A DNA stretch of 64,000 nt from Persicaria tinctoria. Its lineage: Eukaryota > Streptophyta > Magnoliopsida > Caryophyllales > Polygonaceae. Of this stretch, positions 32,996-44,605 are shown one piece after another. Where the stretch lies: contig JBANSL010000001.1 of NCBI GenBank assembly GCA_037127255.1, positions 27,832,501-27,896,500 of the forward strand, read 5' to 3'. Each line of letters begins with the position of its first letter. Position 1 is the stretch's first letter. The notes under the pieces are model-generated. The model was not told where the DNA came from, ran no database searches, and saw only the letters and a list, made by a program, of their open reading frames with translations. A program made the translations under genes and the position numbers.

Positions 32996-34079
32996 AGAAA
33001 AGGGAGTGATAAATTGAGATCACCTATTGACTATAGCTTAATATATTGCAGTGTATATATTCTTTCATTGTAATTGGTCTTTAGATTTATAAACTAAATA
33101 AAAAACCTCTTATTTTTAAATAATTAATTAATATAAATGTCAATACAATTTAAATTTATGCTATTAGAAGTGGTGCATGTTTTTGTGGTTGTGTATAGAA
33201 ATAGTTATAGATAATCTACAAATATTGCCTTTTTTATTTGAAAATATAACACTCAATCTTTAGATATAAAATTAACCTGACTTCTTACCAATTAAGTTAG
33301 AATGTAACACTAGCTCCGTCTCAAGATTCTGAACGTATAGGACATTTTATTTTTTGGGGCATTTGCAAAACTAACCCAAAAACTCGGTACCCTTTGCACC
33401 CCCTATCTACTATCCATAAAAATTGAAAATTCTAACCTCCCCCCTCAAAATCTCTCGGTTACCTCACCTGCTCCACCCAGTGGAGAGAGAGAGAGAGAAA
33501 AAAAAAAGCAACAGGGCATTAATTGTCCATCACTATCACCCATCCAAACCCTTTCTCTCTATGTCTATCTCCACCATTCTCCATTGAAGAGTTCAATTGA
33601 AGAGCTTATTTATTCTTTGATTTCTCTATCTTCTATCTCTCTGCCTTCGAGGGTGACGGGATCTCCATAGGAGCTCGAATTCAGCTTGTGCCGCTGGTGT
33701 GAATCGCCGCCAGAGTACCGCTTTGATGCCTTCGTCCTTCACTTTCGTTCTGATGTTTTTTCTAGGTCAATTCGAGGCGAGTGGAGGCCGGGTTTGGAGT
33801 AGAGGAGGTAGAATCGAAGTAGAGGAGCCCTCACAGAGGCTTGGTAAACCGGTTTGTTTTTTTTATTGATGAATGAACAATATATCAATTTTTCACTCTC
33901 TGGTTTCTTACTCGACACTCTTTGCTACTCTACTGGAAACCCAATGGTTTTCTACTGGACACCCTATGGTTGTTTCCTGTCTTGCGTGTTGTTCAATGCT
34001 TCCCTAGTTCTAGTGTTGCCCTCCCCCCTAAGCCCATGCGGTAAAAAGAGAGAGGACAGAGGGGATAAGAGATAGATGG
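32996..34079. other. unassigned intergenic sequence
   Basis: AT-rich to about 33350, then a mixed region with UTR-like CT and AG runs (33480-33520). Open frames are under 75 codons and have no domain. No gene supported. Confidence 0.4.
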
Positions 34080-34082
34080 GGG

Positions 34083-35128
34083 AAGAGTGACGGTTTGAAT
34101 TAAATCTTAAGTTTTAGAGAAAAACAGTCGAAGCATTAATATAATTTGAATTAAATCTTAAGTTTTAGAGAAAAACCATTGAAGCATTAATATAATTTGA
34201 ATTAAATGTTAAGTTTCAGAGAAAAACCATCGAAGAAGAAGCAAGTGGGCTGGGGCTTATTTGCGGTTTGACGTGTAAGTAGTTAGTTTTAACTGGACAC
34301 CAAAAGCAAAACGACATGCCACATATTGGAACCGAGTTATCGGAGAAACAGATTCACCATCGGCTTCAGATAGAAAATGGATAAGTTTGCTTTCGATAAA
34401 AAAAAATGAGAGAGAGAGAGAGAGAGAGAAGAGCAAGAGAAAGTCTACAGAGGAGAGAGAGAGGACGGGAGAAAGAGAGAGGTGTGAAAAAGAAAAGTAA
34501 AGTTGCAGAGGAGAGAGAGAGAGATTAGTGAGGATAGGACAAAGAAAGATGGAAGAGTGACAGTGAAGGGACATTAACATAATTTGAATTAAATCTTAAG
34601 TTTCAGATAAAAACCATCGAAGAAGAAGCAATTGAGCGGTGGTTTATTTGCAGGTTGACATGTAAGCAGTTAGTTTTAACTAGACACCCATAGCAAAACG
34701 ACATGACACATATTGGAATCGACTGGATAAGAGTTAATCGGAGAAACAGATTCACCATCGACTTAAGATAGAAAATGGGTAAAAAAAATTCAAATTTGAG
34801 GGAGACACCTCTCGCATAACCTTTATCAAAAGCAAGCTTGCCCATTTTCTATCCGAAGTCGATGGTGAATCTGTTTATCCGATAACTCTTGTCCAGTCGA
34901 TTCCAATATGTGTCATGTCGTTTTGGTTTGGGTGTCCGGTTAAAACTTACTACTTACACCTCAACCTGCCAATAAACCCCCGTCCAATTGCTTATTCGAA
35001 GTGAAAAAGTAACAGTAAAATCACAGAGGAGAGATGACTCTTCCATCTCTCTCCCCTCTACAACTTTACCTTTCTTTTTTCACTCCTCTCTCTCTCTCTT
35101 GTCCTCTCTCAATTGTTCTCTCTCAATT

Positions 35129-35196
<68 letters not shown>

Positions 35197-35221
35197 TGTC
35201 TGCAGATGGGACTTGCTTTTT

Positions 35222-35269
<48 letters not shown>

Positions 35270-35270
35270 C
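34083..35270. repeat. compound inverted repeat with purine/pyrimidine arms
   Basis: Three 51-bp tandem units (GAATTAAATCTTAAGTTT..., from about 34096). A related unit is repeated at 34577-34790 and present inverted at about 34822-35005 (GAATCTGTTTATCCGATAAC versus GGAGAAACAGATTCACCATC). The AG-rich stretch 34408-34570 has an inverted CT-rich partner at 35034-35268, including (CT)n runs. The whole can fold back on itself. No coding content; long Ser-Leu or Arg-Glu open frames are microsatellite artefacts. Confidence 0.65.
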
Positions 35271-35873
35271 TGATTCTGCCAAGTGTCGCACAGTTGAAGG
35301 TTGCACCCCCCTCCCTTACCTGCTACCGCTTGCAAGAGGTCTTCCAATATACGGTTTCACCGAATTTAAAACCGGATTGGGTTAACCCTGCAATAAAACC
35401 GGTTTTTTAGGTTATTTTGTGATATTTCCTCTTATTTTTTGGCATGTTTTGTTAACGAGAAAAAATTATATCAAATGTTAATTTTCTAAAATAATAATAT
35501 AATTATTATAAAATATTAATTTTTTATTTGATTTTTAAAAATATTGTTTTAAAATTTTAATAAAAAGATAATGTTTCAACTATAATACAATTAGAGTGGA
35601 TTATTTAAGAAATGCAGGTGAAACACACTGTTTATTAATATTATGTTTTGAATTACTATAATTAGTTGCTCAAGAGAATTAATATCCTTATAACATTTAA
35701 AAAAATAAAATTTTCTTAATTTTATTTAAAAAATATATTTAAAATTAATCTCATTAGTTGTTATATTTTTAATTCTTTTTTTACTTAATTCAATTTCCTA
35801 TGGTTATTTAAATGATAAAATAAATTAGTAATAAAAAAATAAAAAAAATGTGATTTGTTGAAATAATTATATT
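35271..35873. other. AT-rich unassigned spacer
   Basis: Very AT-rich from about 35410, with poly-A/T stretches; no gene. Confidence 0.4.
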
Positions 35874-35884
35874 AAAATAAGATA

Positions 35885-36951
35885 GATGGAATACCGACAT
35901 ACTCGAACACTTCATAAAGGAGGCTCGCTTTGGAAACGCTCACTTTGACCGTGACCTAGGTTGTCGCCGCCTCCCTTCGGCAACACTTTAGCATCCGCCG
36001 GCTCACCGGGCACCACCTGGTCCATCCTTAAGTTCTATTACTACCCGTCATCGCAACTCTGCCTCTTGCTTCCAAACCCTGTGCTTTGCCAGCCACCCCG
36101 CCACCAGCGCCTCCGCCTTTAGTGTCGCCGCCGTCGAATTGCTGTTAAGGTCGTCTCCTTGAGTCTCATGCGGTGCGTCCACCACCATCTTAGCCCACCT
36201 CCGCTGGTTTTTTCCTTGGCCGTCAGTCTCCAGCGGCCTCCGTTTCGATCCTTATGTTCCCCATGCTGGCGTTTCACCTTTTTAGCAGGGGTGTGCTTCT
36301 TCCTTGGGGCACCAGTTTACTCTCTCCGTGCTTGTCTTCACTGAAATCTTTTTTAGCGTAGGAACAACAATGCTAATTTTTCCATGTTTTGGCCTCGATC
36401 CAAACTCAATCCGTTTTTCCGCCTCGATGCCTTTTATTGCTGATCATTTTCTCTTATTTGGTTCGTTTCATCCGCCTCTATTTTGACTACCTCCGAATGG
36501 TTTGGTATAGGTTTGGGGGTTTTCATGGACAATGGTTTGGCTTGGAGTCGGATTTGCGGGTTGATGTGCAGTGCTGCTCTTGTTGTGTTGTTGGTTTCTT
36601 TAAGCGGTATTTGATTTATCATGTTTGATGACGTCATGGAAGTGCGTTGACATCTGATGGCTCTTTTGAGTCCATAATATGAGGTATCTGCTGGTGTTCC
36701 CTAGAGTTCTCTTTGTGCGTCGTCCCTTTGACCTATCGTTTCGTTTCTCTCTTTGGCTTGTGATTTTCTATGTAGGATGGCTTGTACATTTTTATTTGTA
36801 ATTTTATTTCTGTCATTTGCTCATGTCATTTGCTTTTGTCATTTGCTTTTCTTTGTACACGGTTATTTGTCCATCCACCAGTTTGTTCGGTCTATCGGTT
36901 TCTCTAGATTTGTCTAGAGAAGTGAAATCTTATATTGTTTAAAAAAAAGTA
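35885..36951 (+). mobile_element. poly-A retroposon with 11-bp target duplication
   Basis: The body ends in AAAAAAAAGTA and is bounded by AAAATAAGATA at 35874-35884 and 36952-36962. The 5' half is GC-rich and Pro/Ser/Ala-coding without a recognised domain; the 3' half looks like a 3'UTR with repeated TCATTTGCT words (about 36815-36855). It is either a 5'-truncated LINE or a processed transcript; I cannot tell which. Confidence 0.6.
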
Positions 36952-36962
36952 AAAATAAGATA

Positions 36963-37290
36963 AAAATGACACATAAGTAAAAACTCTTTTCTTTGAAGAG
37001 TTTATACAAATCAATATAAATAGATAAGTAAATATATATTTTGTTAGATTTACTGATTTAATCAATTAAAAAAATTGGATTAATCTTTGTTCAAGTTAAA
37101 CATTTTTTTAAAACGTAGTTGCTGAGAACATGAGATATTATTACTCCCTCTGTTCCAAACTAGTCGAGGTTTTACTTTTCGACACGCTTTTTAAGGATCA
37201 AAACACTCTATAAAATAATATTTTTGTAATTAATTTTTCTATATAATTTGATATTTATTACTAATAAGTATCAAATTATATAAACAAATA
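36963..37290. repeat. spacer with Stowaway-like MITE end
   Basis: AT-rich. TACTCCCTCTGTTCCAAA at 37143 is a good Stowaway-type terminus. The other end was not found, perhaps displaced by the TRIM-like element next to it. Confidence 0.45.
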
Positions 37291-37298
37291 GTTGAGAA

Positions 37299-37819
37299 TG
37301 TTGAGAATATAAATTGAAGTTGTAGGATAGATCCCACATTGATTAAAAAGTGAATCAAAGCCTTGCATATAAGCCGGTGGGCTACCCTACCTAACACCAA
37401 TTGGTTTTAGGATGGAACCCCACTCGGCTTGTGTGCTTAGCTTGGTTAATTGCGCGTGTGCGCTTGGCGTGCGTGCCCTCCCCCCCCACGTCGTATTACT
37501 CACTGTAATTTAACATGGTATCAGAGACGATGTTCGGCTAAGTGTGGTGTGATTTGGTTTCTTAGTCTAGTTGGCTGGCCGGCCTTAAGGCTTAAGTCGT
37601 CAAGTGCAACTGGCAATAATGTGTGGCCAGGCAGTTGCACTTGAGGGGGTGTGTTGAGAATGTTGAGAATATAAATTGAAGTTGTGGGATAGATCCCACT
37701 TTGATTAAAAACTAAATCCAAGCCTTGCATATAAGTCGGTGGGCTACCCCACCTAACACCAATTGGTTTTCGGATGGAACCCCACTCGACTTGTGTTCTT
37801 GACTTGGTTCATTGCGCGT
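37299..37819 (+). mobile_element. TRIM-like miniature LTR retrotransposon
   Basis: The 5' LTR is about 37299-37515 (TGTTGAGAATAT...TTTAACA), then TGGTATCAGAGA at 37516-37527 (tRNA-Met primer site), about 120 bp of non-coding interior, a polypurine tract (TTGAGGGGGT at about 37641-37650) and a second LTR from 37652 or 37661. The 3' LTR matches the 5' LTR over about 160 bp and breaks off at GCGCGTAG (about 37819). No coding capacity, which fits TRIM elements. It presumably moved with proteins supplied by copia elements. Confidence 0.8.
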
Positions 37820-38193
37820 AGAACTGGCAAAATCTGACCCGACCCGAAAAGCCGACCAGACAAAACCCGAAAAGCTGGAGTCATTCATAACCCGAACCCG
37901 AGACCGAACCCGGCCCGAACCTGACCCGACTCGAAACAGACCCGAACACAGATAAACCCGACCCGACTCTGAACTCGACCCGACTCTGAACCCGAACCGA
38001 TCCGACCCAACCCGAATTGAAATGATTATTTAACATCAACATTTTGATACTTGAATGTTAAATGTTTTTTTTATTTTAACAGAAGTTTATGATTATACTT
38101 TAACATATAAAACACCAATAATTTTTGTTAATTTTTGATATGTTAATCATTATTGTATTTTTTTATTTTAATAGAAGTTTATGATTATACTTT
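37820..38193. repeat. CCCGACCCGAA-rich tract and flanking duplication
   Basis: About 200 bp of repeated CCCGACCCGAAC words, like subterminal sequence of some non-autonomous hAT-like elements, truncating the TRIM LTR. AGAAGTTTATGATTATACTT occurs twice, 91 bp apart (about 38082 and 38173). Confidence 0.5.
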
Positions 38194-39000
38194 AGGCGGC
38201 GGGCGCCGCTTGTGCAGAACCGTGAATCCGAGTTGCAAAATCGATGTTCTGACGGCCAAACTCCTTCCAACTTGCTCCTTGAAGATCAGGACTTGGTTTC
38301 AAAATACATAATAGAGGACAAACATTGCAAGATGGCTTTTGATTGAATTTGATGGATGAAGGGTAGTGATGGATGTGGATGGTGGGAAAAAGAAAGGGTT
38401 TAGATTGAAATACAAGGCTTGAGTTTTGGAGTTTAGATTCAAGTGGAGAAATTAGGGTTCTTGCATTTTCTTGGACACAAAGGCTTGAATGATCAAATTT
38501 GGGAATCGGGATATATGATTAATTGGAAAGGGAAAAGATCATCCATCAAAAAGAAAAAGAAATATTAGAAATAGATAGAAATAATAAAAGAAAACAAAAT
38601 AAAAAGATAAAACCTAGTCCTCATATAAAATAAAAACTAATCCTTAGATAAAACAATCTAATCTAAGATAGATAAAAATAATCTATTCCTAAATAAAATA
38701 TAAAGAAATAAATCTAATCAAAAGATAGATAGAATAAAATATAATCCTAAAATGGAAAATAGAAAACATCTAATCCTAAATAAGATACAAAATATAAACT
38801 AACCTAAAACCCGAAAATAATAAAAGATAGAAAATATTCCCTTCCAATGTCACCAAAATCCGGAAGTGTGTCACTGATAACCACGGCGGGCGCCGTGTGG
38901 AAGGCGGTGGGCGCCGTGTCTGCAGAACGCCAACTCCGTCATTTAATCAAGCAAATTTCATTGTTAATTCAAGACTCCTCCAAAAACACATATCTAAATG
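38194..39000 (-). repeat. LTR-like remnant with GGCGCC dyads
   Basis: GGCGGGCGCCGC (38195) and a pair CGGCGGGCGCCG/CGGTGGGCGCCG (about 38884-38915, 21 bp apart), each cluster followed by TGCAGAAC-like sequence. A degenerate primer-site-like TTTTGGTGACATTGG reads on the minus strand near 38846-38862. It is probably part of element E or a relative. Borders are unclear. Confidence 0.45.
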
Positions 39001-39129
39001 GAACTCTATCATTTTATTGAATTTGAAAGACTAAACACCAAACTAGGAATTGAAAAACTTGAAAACTAGAAAACAAATCATGGGTTGCCTCACAAGAAGT
39101 GTCATTGATTAACGTCATAGACTCGACGG

Positions 39130-40440
39130 TTTATTTTTTCTTTACCTTAAGACTCATTCAGACATTCTTAATGCCCTTAAAAGCAAATCAAATTCTTGTG
39201 GCCAACCAAAATTTGAATGAACACTAAACATGAAAAACTTGGCAATTAAGGATACCTTGCAGAAAAGATTTGAGACTTCCCTACTTACCTGAGGTTGATC
39301 ATTTTCCAGAGGGAATGTAAGACCACTAACACAGTTCCGCTGGCGTCTTGTAAAAGTAATGATCACGGGGATCAAAATATTCACCACAATCCACAAAAGT
39401 GTTAGAAATTTCATTACTTTGCTCAGAAGGCACAGAAATCGGCTCTGGAATTGGTTCGTCAATAAGTGCAATTGAGATGAGTTCTTTAGATGAATCAGCA
39501 GCCAAAACATATAGATCCTCATGCGTGCACTAATGAGATTCCATTGCAATAAGCTTTGGGCTTTTCTCTTCACCCATGGATATTTCCTCGTCACTCAAGA
39601 GGGAGTTGTCAATCAATGATAGGACCTTGGTTCTTGGACCAAATTCTTCTTCATAGATGTCCTCCTTAGTCATTGCATCATTGGCCACATCACCTATAAG
39701 GTCCCAAAATCCTAATGGTCCTAGTTCACACAATCCTTTCTCATATGCACATATCAAACACTTCACTATCCTCAAATGTGCACCCCTAGAATGCAATGTA
39801 TCATATCAATAGTGGCGTCTTCGATGCTTTTTGATGGCTTGTTTTCCATACAGGCTAGTACCTTTGAAACATATCGGATGAATCTCTCATCGGGTAGCTG
39901 GGATAACTTCATTGGCACTACGATAGATGGATCCTCAAAACACAATGGTGCATCAGATGTAGCAGGCGGCAAAGCGGTGTCACCGTCGATAGGCTCTTTT
40001 ACTCCTTCTTCACAAGCGTCTGAGATGTCTGCAGCGACGGCAGGCTACGGTGGTGGGGCGGCAGACGTCGCTTCTGTAGAACCATCATCCTTCTTGTTTT
40101 GCTCCGCCACTTTCTTATGTTCTTCCTTCAATGCTTCGTCAGCCAAGTCGTGGAAAAGATCTCACAATCCTGACAACCCGGGATTGCACAAACCATTTTC
40201 ACCCATCTCATCGATAAGTTCTCGCATTTCAGGACTTACGCCTCCATAAACGCAAAAAAAACATATCTACCTCATCATCATAGATATCCCGCGTTTGACG
40301 CTCACTCACTAATTTTTGCACTATTTTAAAGTAATCGCGAAAAGATTCTCCTTGATTTTGATATAACCTCAACATTTTTTTTATTTTCGAAAGAAACAAA
40401 TAAAACAAAAGAAAGAAAAAAAATACACAAGACACTAAAA
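39130..40440 (-). pseudogene. gag of gypsy-type element E
   Basis: Minus strand. LRLYQNQGESFRDYFKIVQKL (about 40310-40375) resembles the FYQxEGESFxDAWERFK core of Tat/Athila-type gag. Coherent acidic frames follow: MRELIDEMGENGLCNPGLSG with TGA in place of Trp, PPATSDAPLCFEDPS, and a C-terminal part ending DPRDHYFYKTPAELC (about 39340). At least two nonsense codons and a frameshift in a T run near 40252-40262 break it. No protease or polymerase follows before GAGGCAACCCATG (minus strand near 39083), a motif common after pol in Athila/Tat elements, so the copy is gag-only. Confidence 0.65.
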
Positions 40441-40476
40441 ATCAATAAACACATAAAGCAAAGAAATAAACATGTC

Positions 40477-40494
40477 TCCCCGGCAATGTCACCA
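40477..40494 (-). promoter_or_regulatory. primer-binding site of element E
   Basis: On the minus strand TGGTGACATTGCCGGGGA matches the tRNA-Asp complement at 15 of 18 bases and marks the border between LTR (right) and gag (left). Confidence 0.7.
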
Positions 40495-41215
40495 CTTTTG
40501 ACTGAAAGGAATCGTCGTTAGATTTCACCTCGCCAAAGAAATAACCCAAACAAACAAACTAACTAGTAACTAGTATAGCGGATAAGTAAGGGGTCGAACT
40601 CAAAAAGAAACAAGTTCTTCAATGCAATGTGTATCTACCAATTATGACACTAACAATGAAATAGGATTATGAATGAAGAAAGACAACACAAATAAACTAA
40701 GAAAAGATATGGATGGAAACCAAAAGAAGACAAAAGGTAAGAGTGTGGTTTGTTTACAATTCGCAACATTGGTTGATTTATTGATCCTTGAGATGATTGC
40801 AATATTATTCCTAAGCCTATGCCGACTTGAATTAAGTTGAAGGATCCGCTGAGATACAATCATCTTATTCAATATCACTAAAGAATAGCATTAAGAACTC
40901 AAATACTTAGACCAATTGGCACATTCATTCAATGCAATTAAGATAGATAGGCGCATATTGGACTTAGCCCTAATCGAATCTACACAACATAGATCAATTA
41001 CTATCATTCACTACAAAGGCATAGAAATATCACTAAATCAATGACTTCATTTGCTATCGAGAAACCAACAACGGATTCGTAGCATATATGTGAATTTTAA
41101 CTAGATGCGCGGTCATAGAAAGAATCACAAATATAAACAATGAAGAACACGATGATAAATAAACTCATGAATAATAAGGTCGCGTTCGACCCTTATTTTA
41201 ACTTGAAGATTACCA
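40495..41215 (-). repeat. 5' LTR remnant of element E
   Basis: AT-rich non-coding DNA between the primer site and unrelated sequence. The right border was not determined. No TCGA-NN-TCGA dyads. Confidence 0.5.
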
Positions 41216-41439
41216 ACATTTATGTATTCATTTCCACCCCTAGCAATACTTAGTCAGCCACTAAGGATATTGGGCGTTACGACACTCCTTCAGGATAGAG
41301 AAGTGGTTGCAGATCTTCAGCTGGAGCTACGTCAGCTACGTATCCATCTAATAGAAACAACAAACCAAATCAGTGGCAGAAGCCGCCTTCGAACTTATAT
41401 AAACTAAACCTCGACAGATCCTCTAAAGAGGATGGTTCC

Positions 41440-41880
41440 GACACTTTTTGATTTGTTATCAGAAATGGTATTGGTGGTATTGTTTCCTTGGGCAATGGTT
41501 CTTCCAATAACAACTTCGCTTTGTACGCTGAAGTTTTGGCTTTATGGATGGGTGTTATTAAATCTAAGCAGCTTAATATGCCAAATCTGCTTATAGAGGG
41601 TGATTGTCTGGTTGTTGTTAACGCTCTACTAGTTGACTAGTCTTGTCCCTGTAACATTGAGTTCTTACAATCAGATACTCGTTTTGATCTTTCTTTCTTT
41701 AGTATTGTTGCTATTCGTCATATTTTCAGGGAATCAAATGTTATAGCGAACAAGATTGCACGTCTGGCTTACACCAACCCTGTTGAAGATAGTTATTTGA
41801 TTGAGCTTCTTCTAGTCGATCTCATATGTGAGGACGCCTTAGGAAGGCTCGTCACTCGTCAGGAACCTCCCTAAATCTTA
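41440..41880 (+). pseudogene. LINE RNase H fragment
   Basis: The frame reads GIGGIVSLGNG, ALYAEVLALWMGV, LLIEGDCLVVVNAL, a TAG near 41638, then HIFRESNVIANKIARLAYT. These are the successive strands of the plant LINE RNase H-like (RVT_3) domain with its acidic residues. No reverse transcriptase is attached. No clear poly-A or target duplication was found. Confidence 0.7.
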
Positions 41881-42261
41881 TCTTTATTTGAAAAATATAA
41901 TTGCCTCAAACAGTGTTCATTCTTAAGTATATAGATCATAGAGGGAAAGAAAATGGTTCCGGTGTATACAATCTTATAGTATATATATGCCTATCGTGTA
42001 TACAGAAATTATTCATTTATTTTCTCATAATTATTCGTGTGTTTTCACATGAGTGTCTGTACAAAAAGGTGTAAAAATTTATAAATTTTATTCCAATGAA
42101 TAATTTTCTAATATCACAGAATAATTTCATTATAAAAAATAATCACTCGGGACCACTGAATAATCAAAAGTTATTTTTACGTTTCGGCTATATACACCAC
42201 AAATCTACACATCCTTAAAGACATGCAGGTGAGTTTACAACCACCCGAGACCGGACGTGTT

Positions 42262-42281
42262 GCATGTCCTTAAGGACGTGC
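42262..42281. repeat. left-end palindrome of composite MULE
   Basis: GCATGTCCTTAAGGACGTGC, one copy of the 20-bp palindrome that is clustered at the right end. A degenerate copy (ACATCCTTAAAGACATGC) precedes it near 42210. Confidence 0.65.
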
Positions 42282-42349
42282 AAGCCCGTTTACTAAAGAC
42301 AGAGCGGACGTGCTTCGTCTTCCTCATCCGCATCCGAATCCAGAGAGGG

Positions 42350-42353
<4 letters not shown>

Positions 42354-42381
<28 letters not shown>
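42354..42381. repeat. (AG)n microsatellite
   Basis: About 14 AG units just upstream of the plant-mobile-domain coding sequence, probably in its 5' leader. Confidence 0.9.
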
Positions 42382-42384
<3 letters not shown>

Positions 42385-42402
42385 GGAGGCGGAGGCGTCG
42401 AC

Positions 42403-42486
42403 GATGGGCGCAGGATCTTATCCCATCGGGCATCCCGCATCTGAGGTCCCTCCACTGGGAGTGTGTGGATGAGTTCACTTGCACAT
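42403..42486 (+). pseudogene. plant mobile domain gene, first exon, 5' piece
   Basis: One frame reads SGIPHLRSLHWECVDEFTC and joins directly to 51430 once element C and one CACAT copy are removed. ATG at 42403 lies in another frame, so the true start is not settled. Confidence 0.55.
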
Positions 42487-44605
42487 TGTTGTAGGAGGAA
42501 ATCGAGTTTAAAATATAAAATATAAATCAAACCGGATTCTGCCCACGCAAAATAAATACAAGACCTCCTCCTGATGCAGCAGCGGAAGTCAGGATCGATC
42601 CACGAGGAAGCGTGTCAGCGGATCCTAGGCAGCAGATGAATCTCACGGACAGAAGTCGACTAGAGGGGTCCTCGAGCTCGACAAAGGGCTTGTCGGCAGA
42701 AGCTCGGACAGTCGAACACAGCAACTCTCCTCGGCAAAAGTGTGGTCGATCTCGACTAGCCTTACTCGAGATCGAGTACGGCTCGTCTGGGTCGAGTTGG
42801 CTTTCGTCGATTCCTGCACAACTCAGCAACAGCGACTCTAGGTCGAAGATTAGCAAATCGAGGTCGACCAAGGGTGGTCGAGATCGAGTAGACAGGGGAA
42901 AAAGTCGAATGAAAATAAAGAAAATAAAGAAAATAAAGAACAAATGCTTTTTGGGATTTCTGACTTAAACTGTATGTAAAAAGACTTCTAAGATTGGGGT
43001 TTGCAACAACGATAACCAAACATGCATAAGGCGGAATCAAACAGATAATCATGTGCATCGCATTTAAAGGACTAAGCTTTCGCCTTATCCAACAATTAGA
43101 CAACTCTCTCAAGAAACCCTAATTGTCTCTACCGATTTTATGTTTATAATCCAAGTCGTTAGCATGGATCTCCATTAGATGGGCAATAAACACATCAACA
43201 AGTAGGAAAATGCTCAAAACATGACAAAAGTTCGATCTTTACCTCAATTATGCATGGCTATCGTCGGGCTCGCCCCAACCCTAGAAGTGGGTTGACTACT
43301 CGCGCCTCATCGCAAACTCAGACATCATCGATTGAAAAGAAACAACTTGCATAAATATAAACCAAACTCCAGAAAGTACAACCGAACAAAGCCAACTTGC
43401 TCTCGCTCCTTTGCTCCACTCGGCCTCACTTTCTCTCTCTACTACTACTTCTCCTACCGAAAATTGAATGAATCAAACTGAGCCCCTAGGGCTTTATTTA
43501 TAGCCTTCATTTCCTAGCTATTCTAGGAAAGAAGATATCTATCTTCATCTAAAACTATATCTAAATTGCTAAAAGATAATTAAATTGTTTATAGGAAATA
43601 AATCCATAATGGAAAAGATAAAACTAGATGGGAAATATGTCTTCATCTTGATAGATCTTGCCTTCCATGGATAGACTTTGATAGACCGGATAGAATCTTC
43701 CGTCTTTGCGATCAAGGAATCCCAAGTCTAGTCGGACAAGGCTCGTCGAGAAGCTTCCGGAAGCGTGGTCTAGTCGACCTCGACAAGTGCTCATCGACTT
43801 CGAGTAGGTTTTCTTGTCGACTGGACATGGCTGGCTTCTTTGCTCGATGTGTCTCGTCCTGGCCCCTGGGTGCTTCGTCTACCTCGACAAGACTCTCCTC
43901 GAGGTCGAGTTGAGTTGTCATCGACAAAGGCTCCTCGAATGGTTCTTCCTCGGCCTGGCTCGGACTGGGGGTCAAGTTCTTGTCGATGTCGACCAAGCCT
44001 CGTCGATCTCGACTAGAGCTGGGCTTGTCGACTGGGTCTGCTCGGCTAGGTCTCCTCGACTGGCTTCATCCGCTGGCAGCGACTGGCCCGGCCCGCGGCA
44101 GCGACTTGTCCTTTCCGCGGCAGCGAGTCTCGCTTGATCTTCCTCGGCTTCTCGGGTAGCTGCTCCTCGTCGACTTCGGGCATGGGCTAGGGTTTTTGTC
44201 GACCTCGACCAGCGCTCCTCGAGGTCGAGTAGAGCCCGGAGCCTGGGTGGCTCTAGCTTGTTCGATCAGGGTCTATCGACCAAGGCTACTCGGCTAAGCT
44301 TTGTTGATGTCGACCAGGCCTACTCGAGATCGAGTAGCCTGGGTCCTTGGCTTGATTTGTCTGGCTCCGCTGCGCCTTTGACCTTGGCCTTCTGTAGTGA
44401 TTTTCCGAGCTTTTCCGACCTTCTGTAGAATTGCTGTAAATGCCTCGATTTCTGCGATTTAAACAGAAACTTGTGTAGATTCCATAATTTTGGCAAATAA
44501 ACATTAATTATACAGATTCTGTACTATCTTAACCCAAATGCATGAAATGTATACAGAAATTGATATAAAAGTTGCTGTAAAACATGGCAGATTTCGCTCA
44601 CAACA
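42487..44605 (-). repeat. 3' LTR of element C
   Basis: Dyads of the TCGAGATCGA, TCGACCTCGA and TCGAGGTCGA kind cluster at 42740-42890 and 43760-44335. TATA box (minus strand) at 43493-43502, upstream ORF at 43296-43328, GGATCGATCC at 42592-42601. Confidence 0.92.
43296..43328 (-). promoter_or_regulatory. upstream ORF in 3' LTR of C
   Basis: Ten codons, MMSEFAMRRE, then TAG. Downstream on the minus strand is GTTGGG-GCGAG-CCCGAC, a hairpin with one G-U pair. It is the counterpart of 10131-10195. Confidence 0.55.

Noticed and set aside
33854..34075. 73-codon open frame after a UTR-like stretch
   Set aside because: Hydrophobic without a domain and within repeat-rich sequence; not enough to call a gene.
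35034..35410. Overlapping Ser-Leu-rich and Arg-Glu-rich open frames
   Set aside because: They are produced by (CT)n/(AG)n microsatellite DNA.
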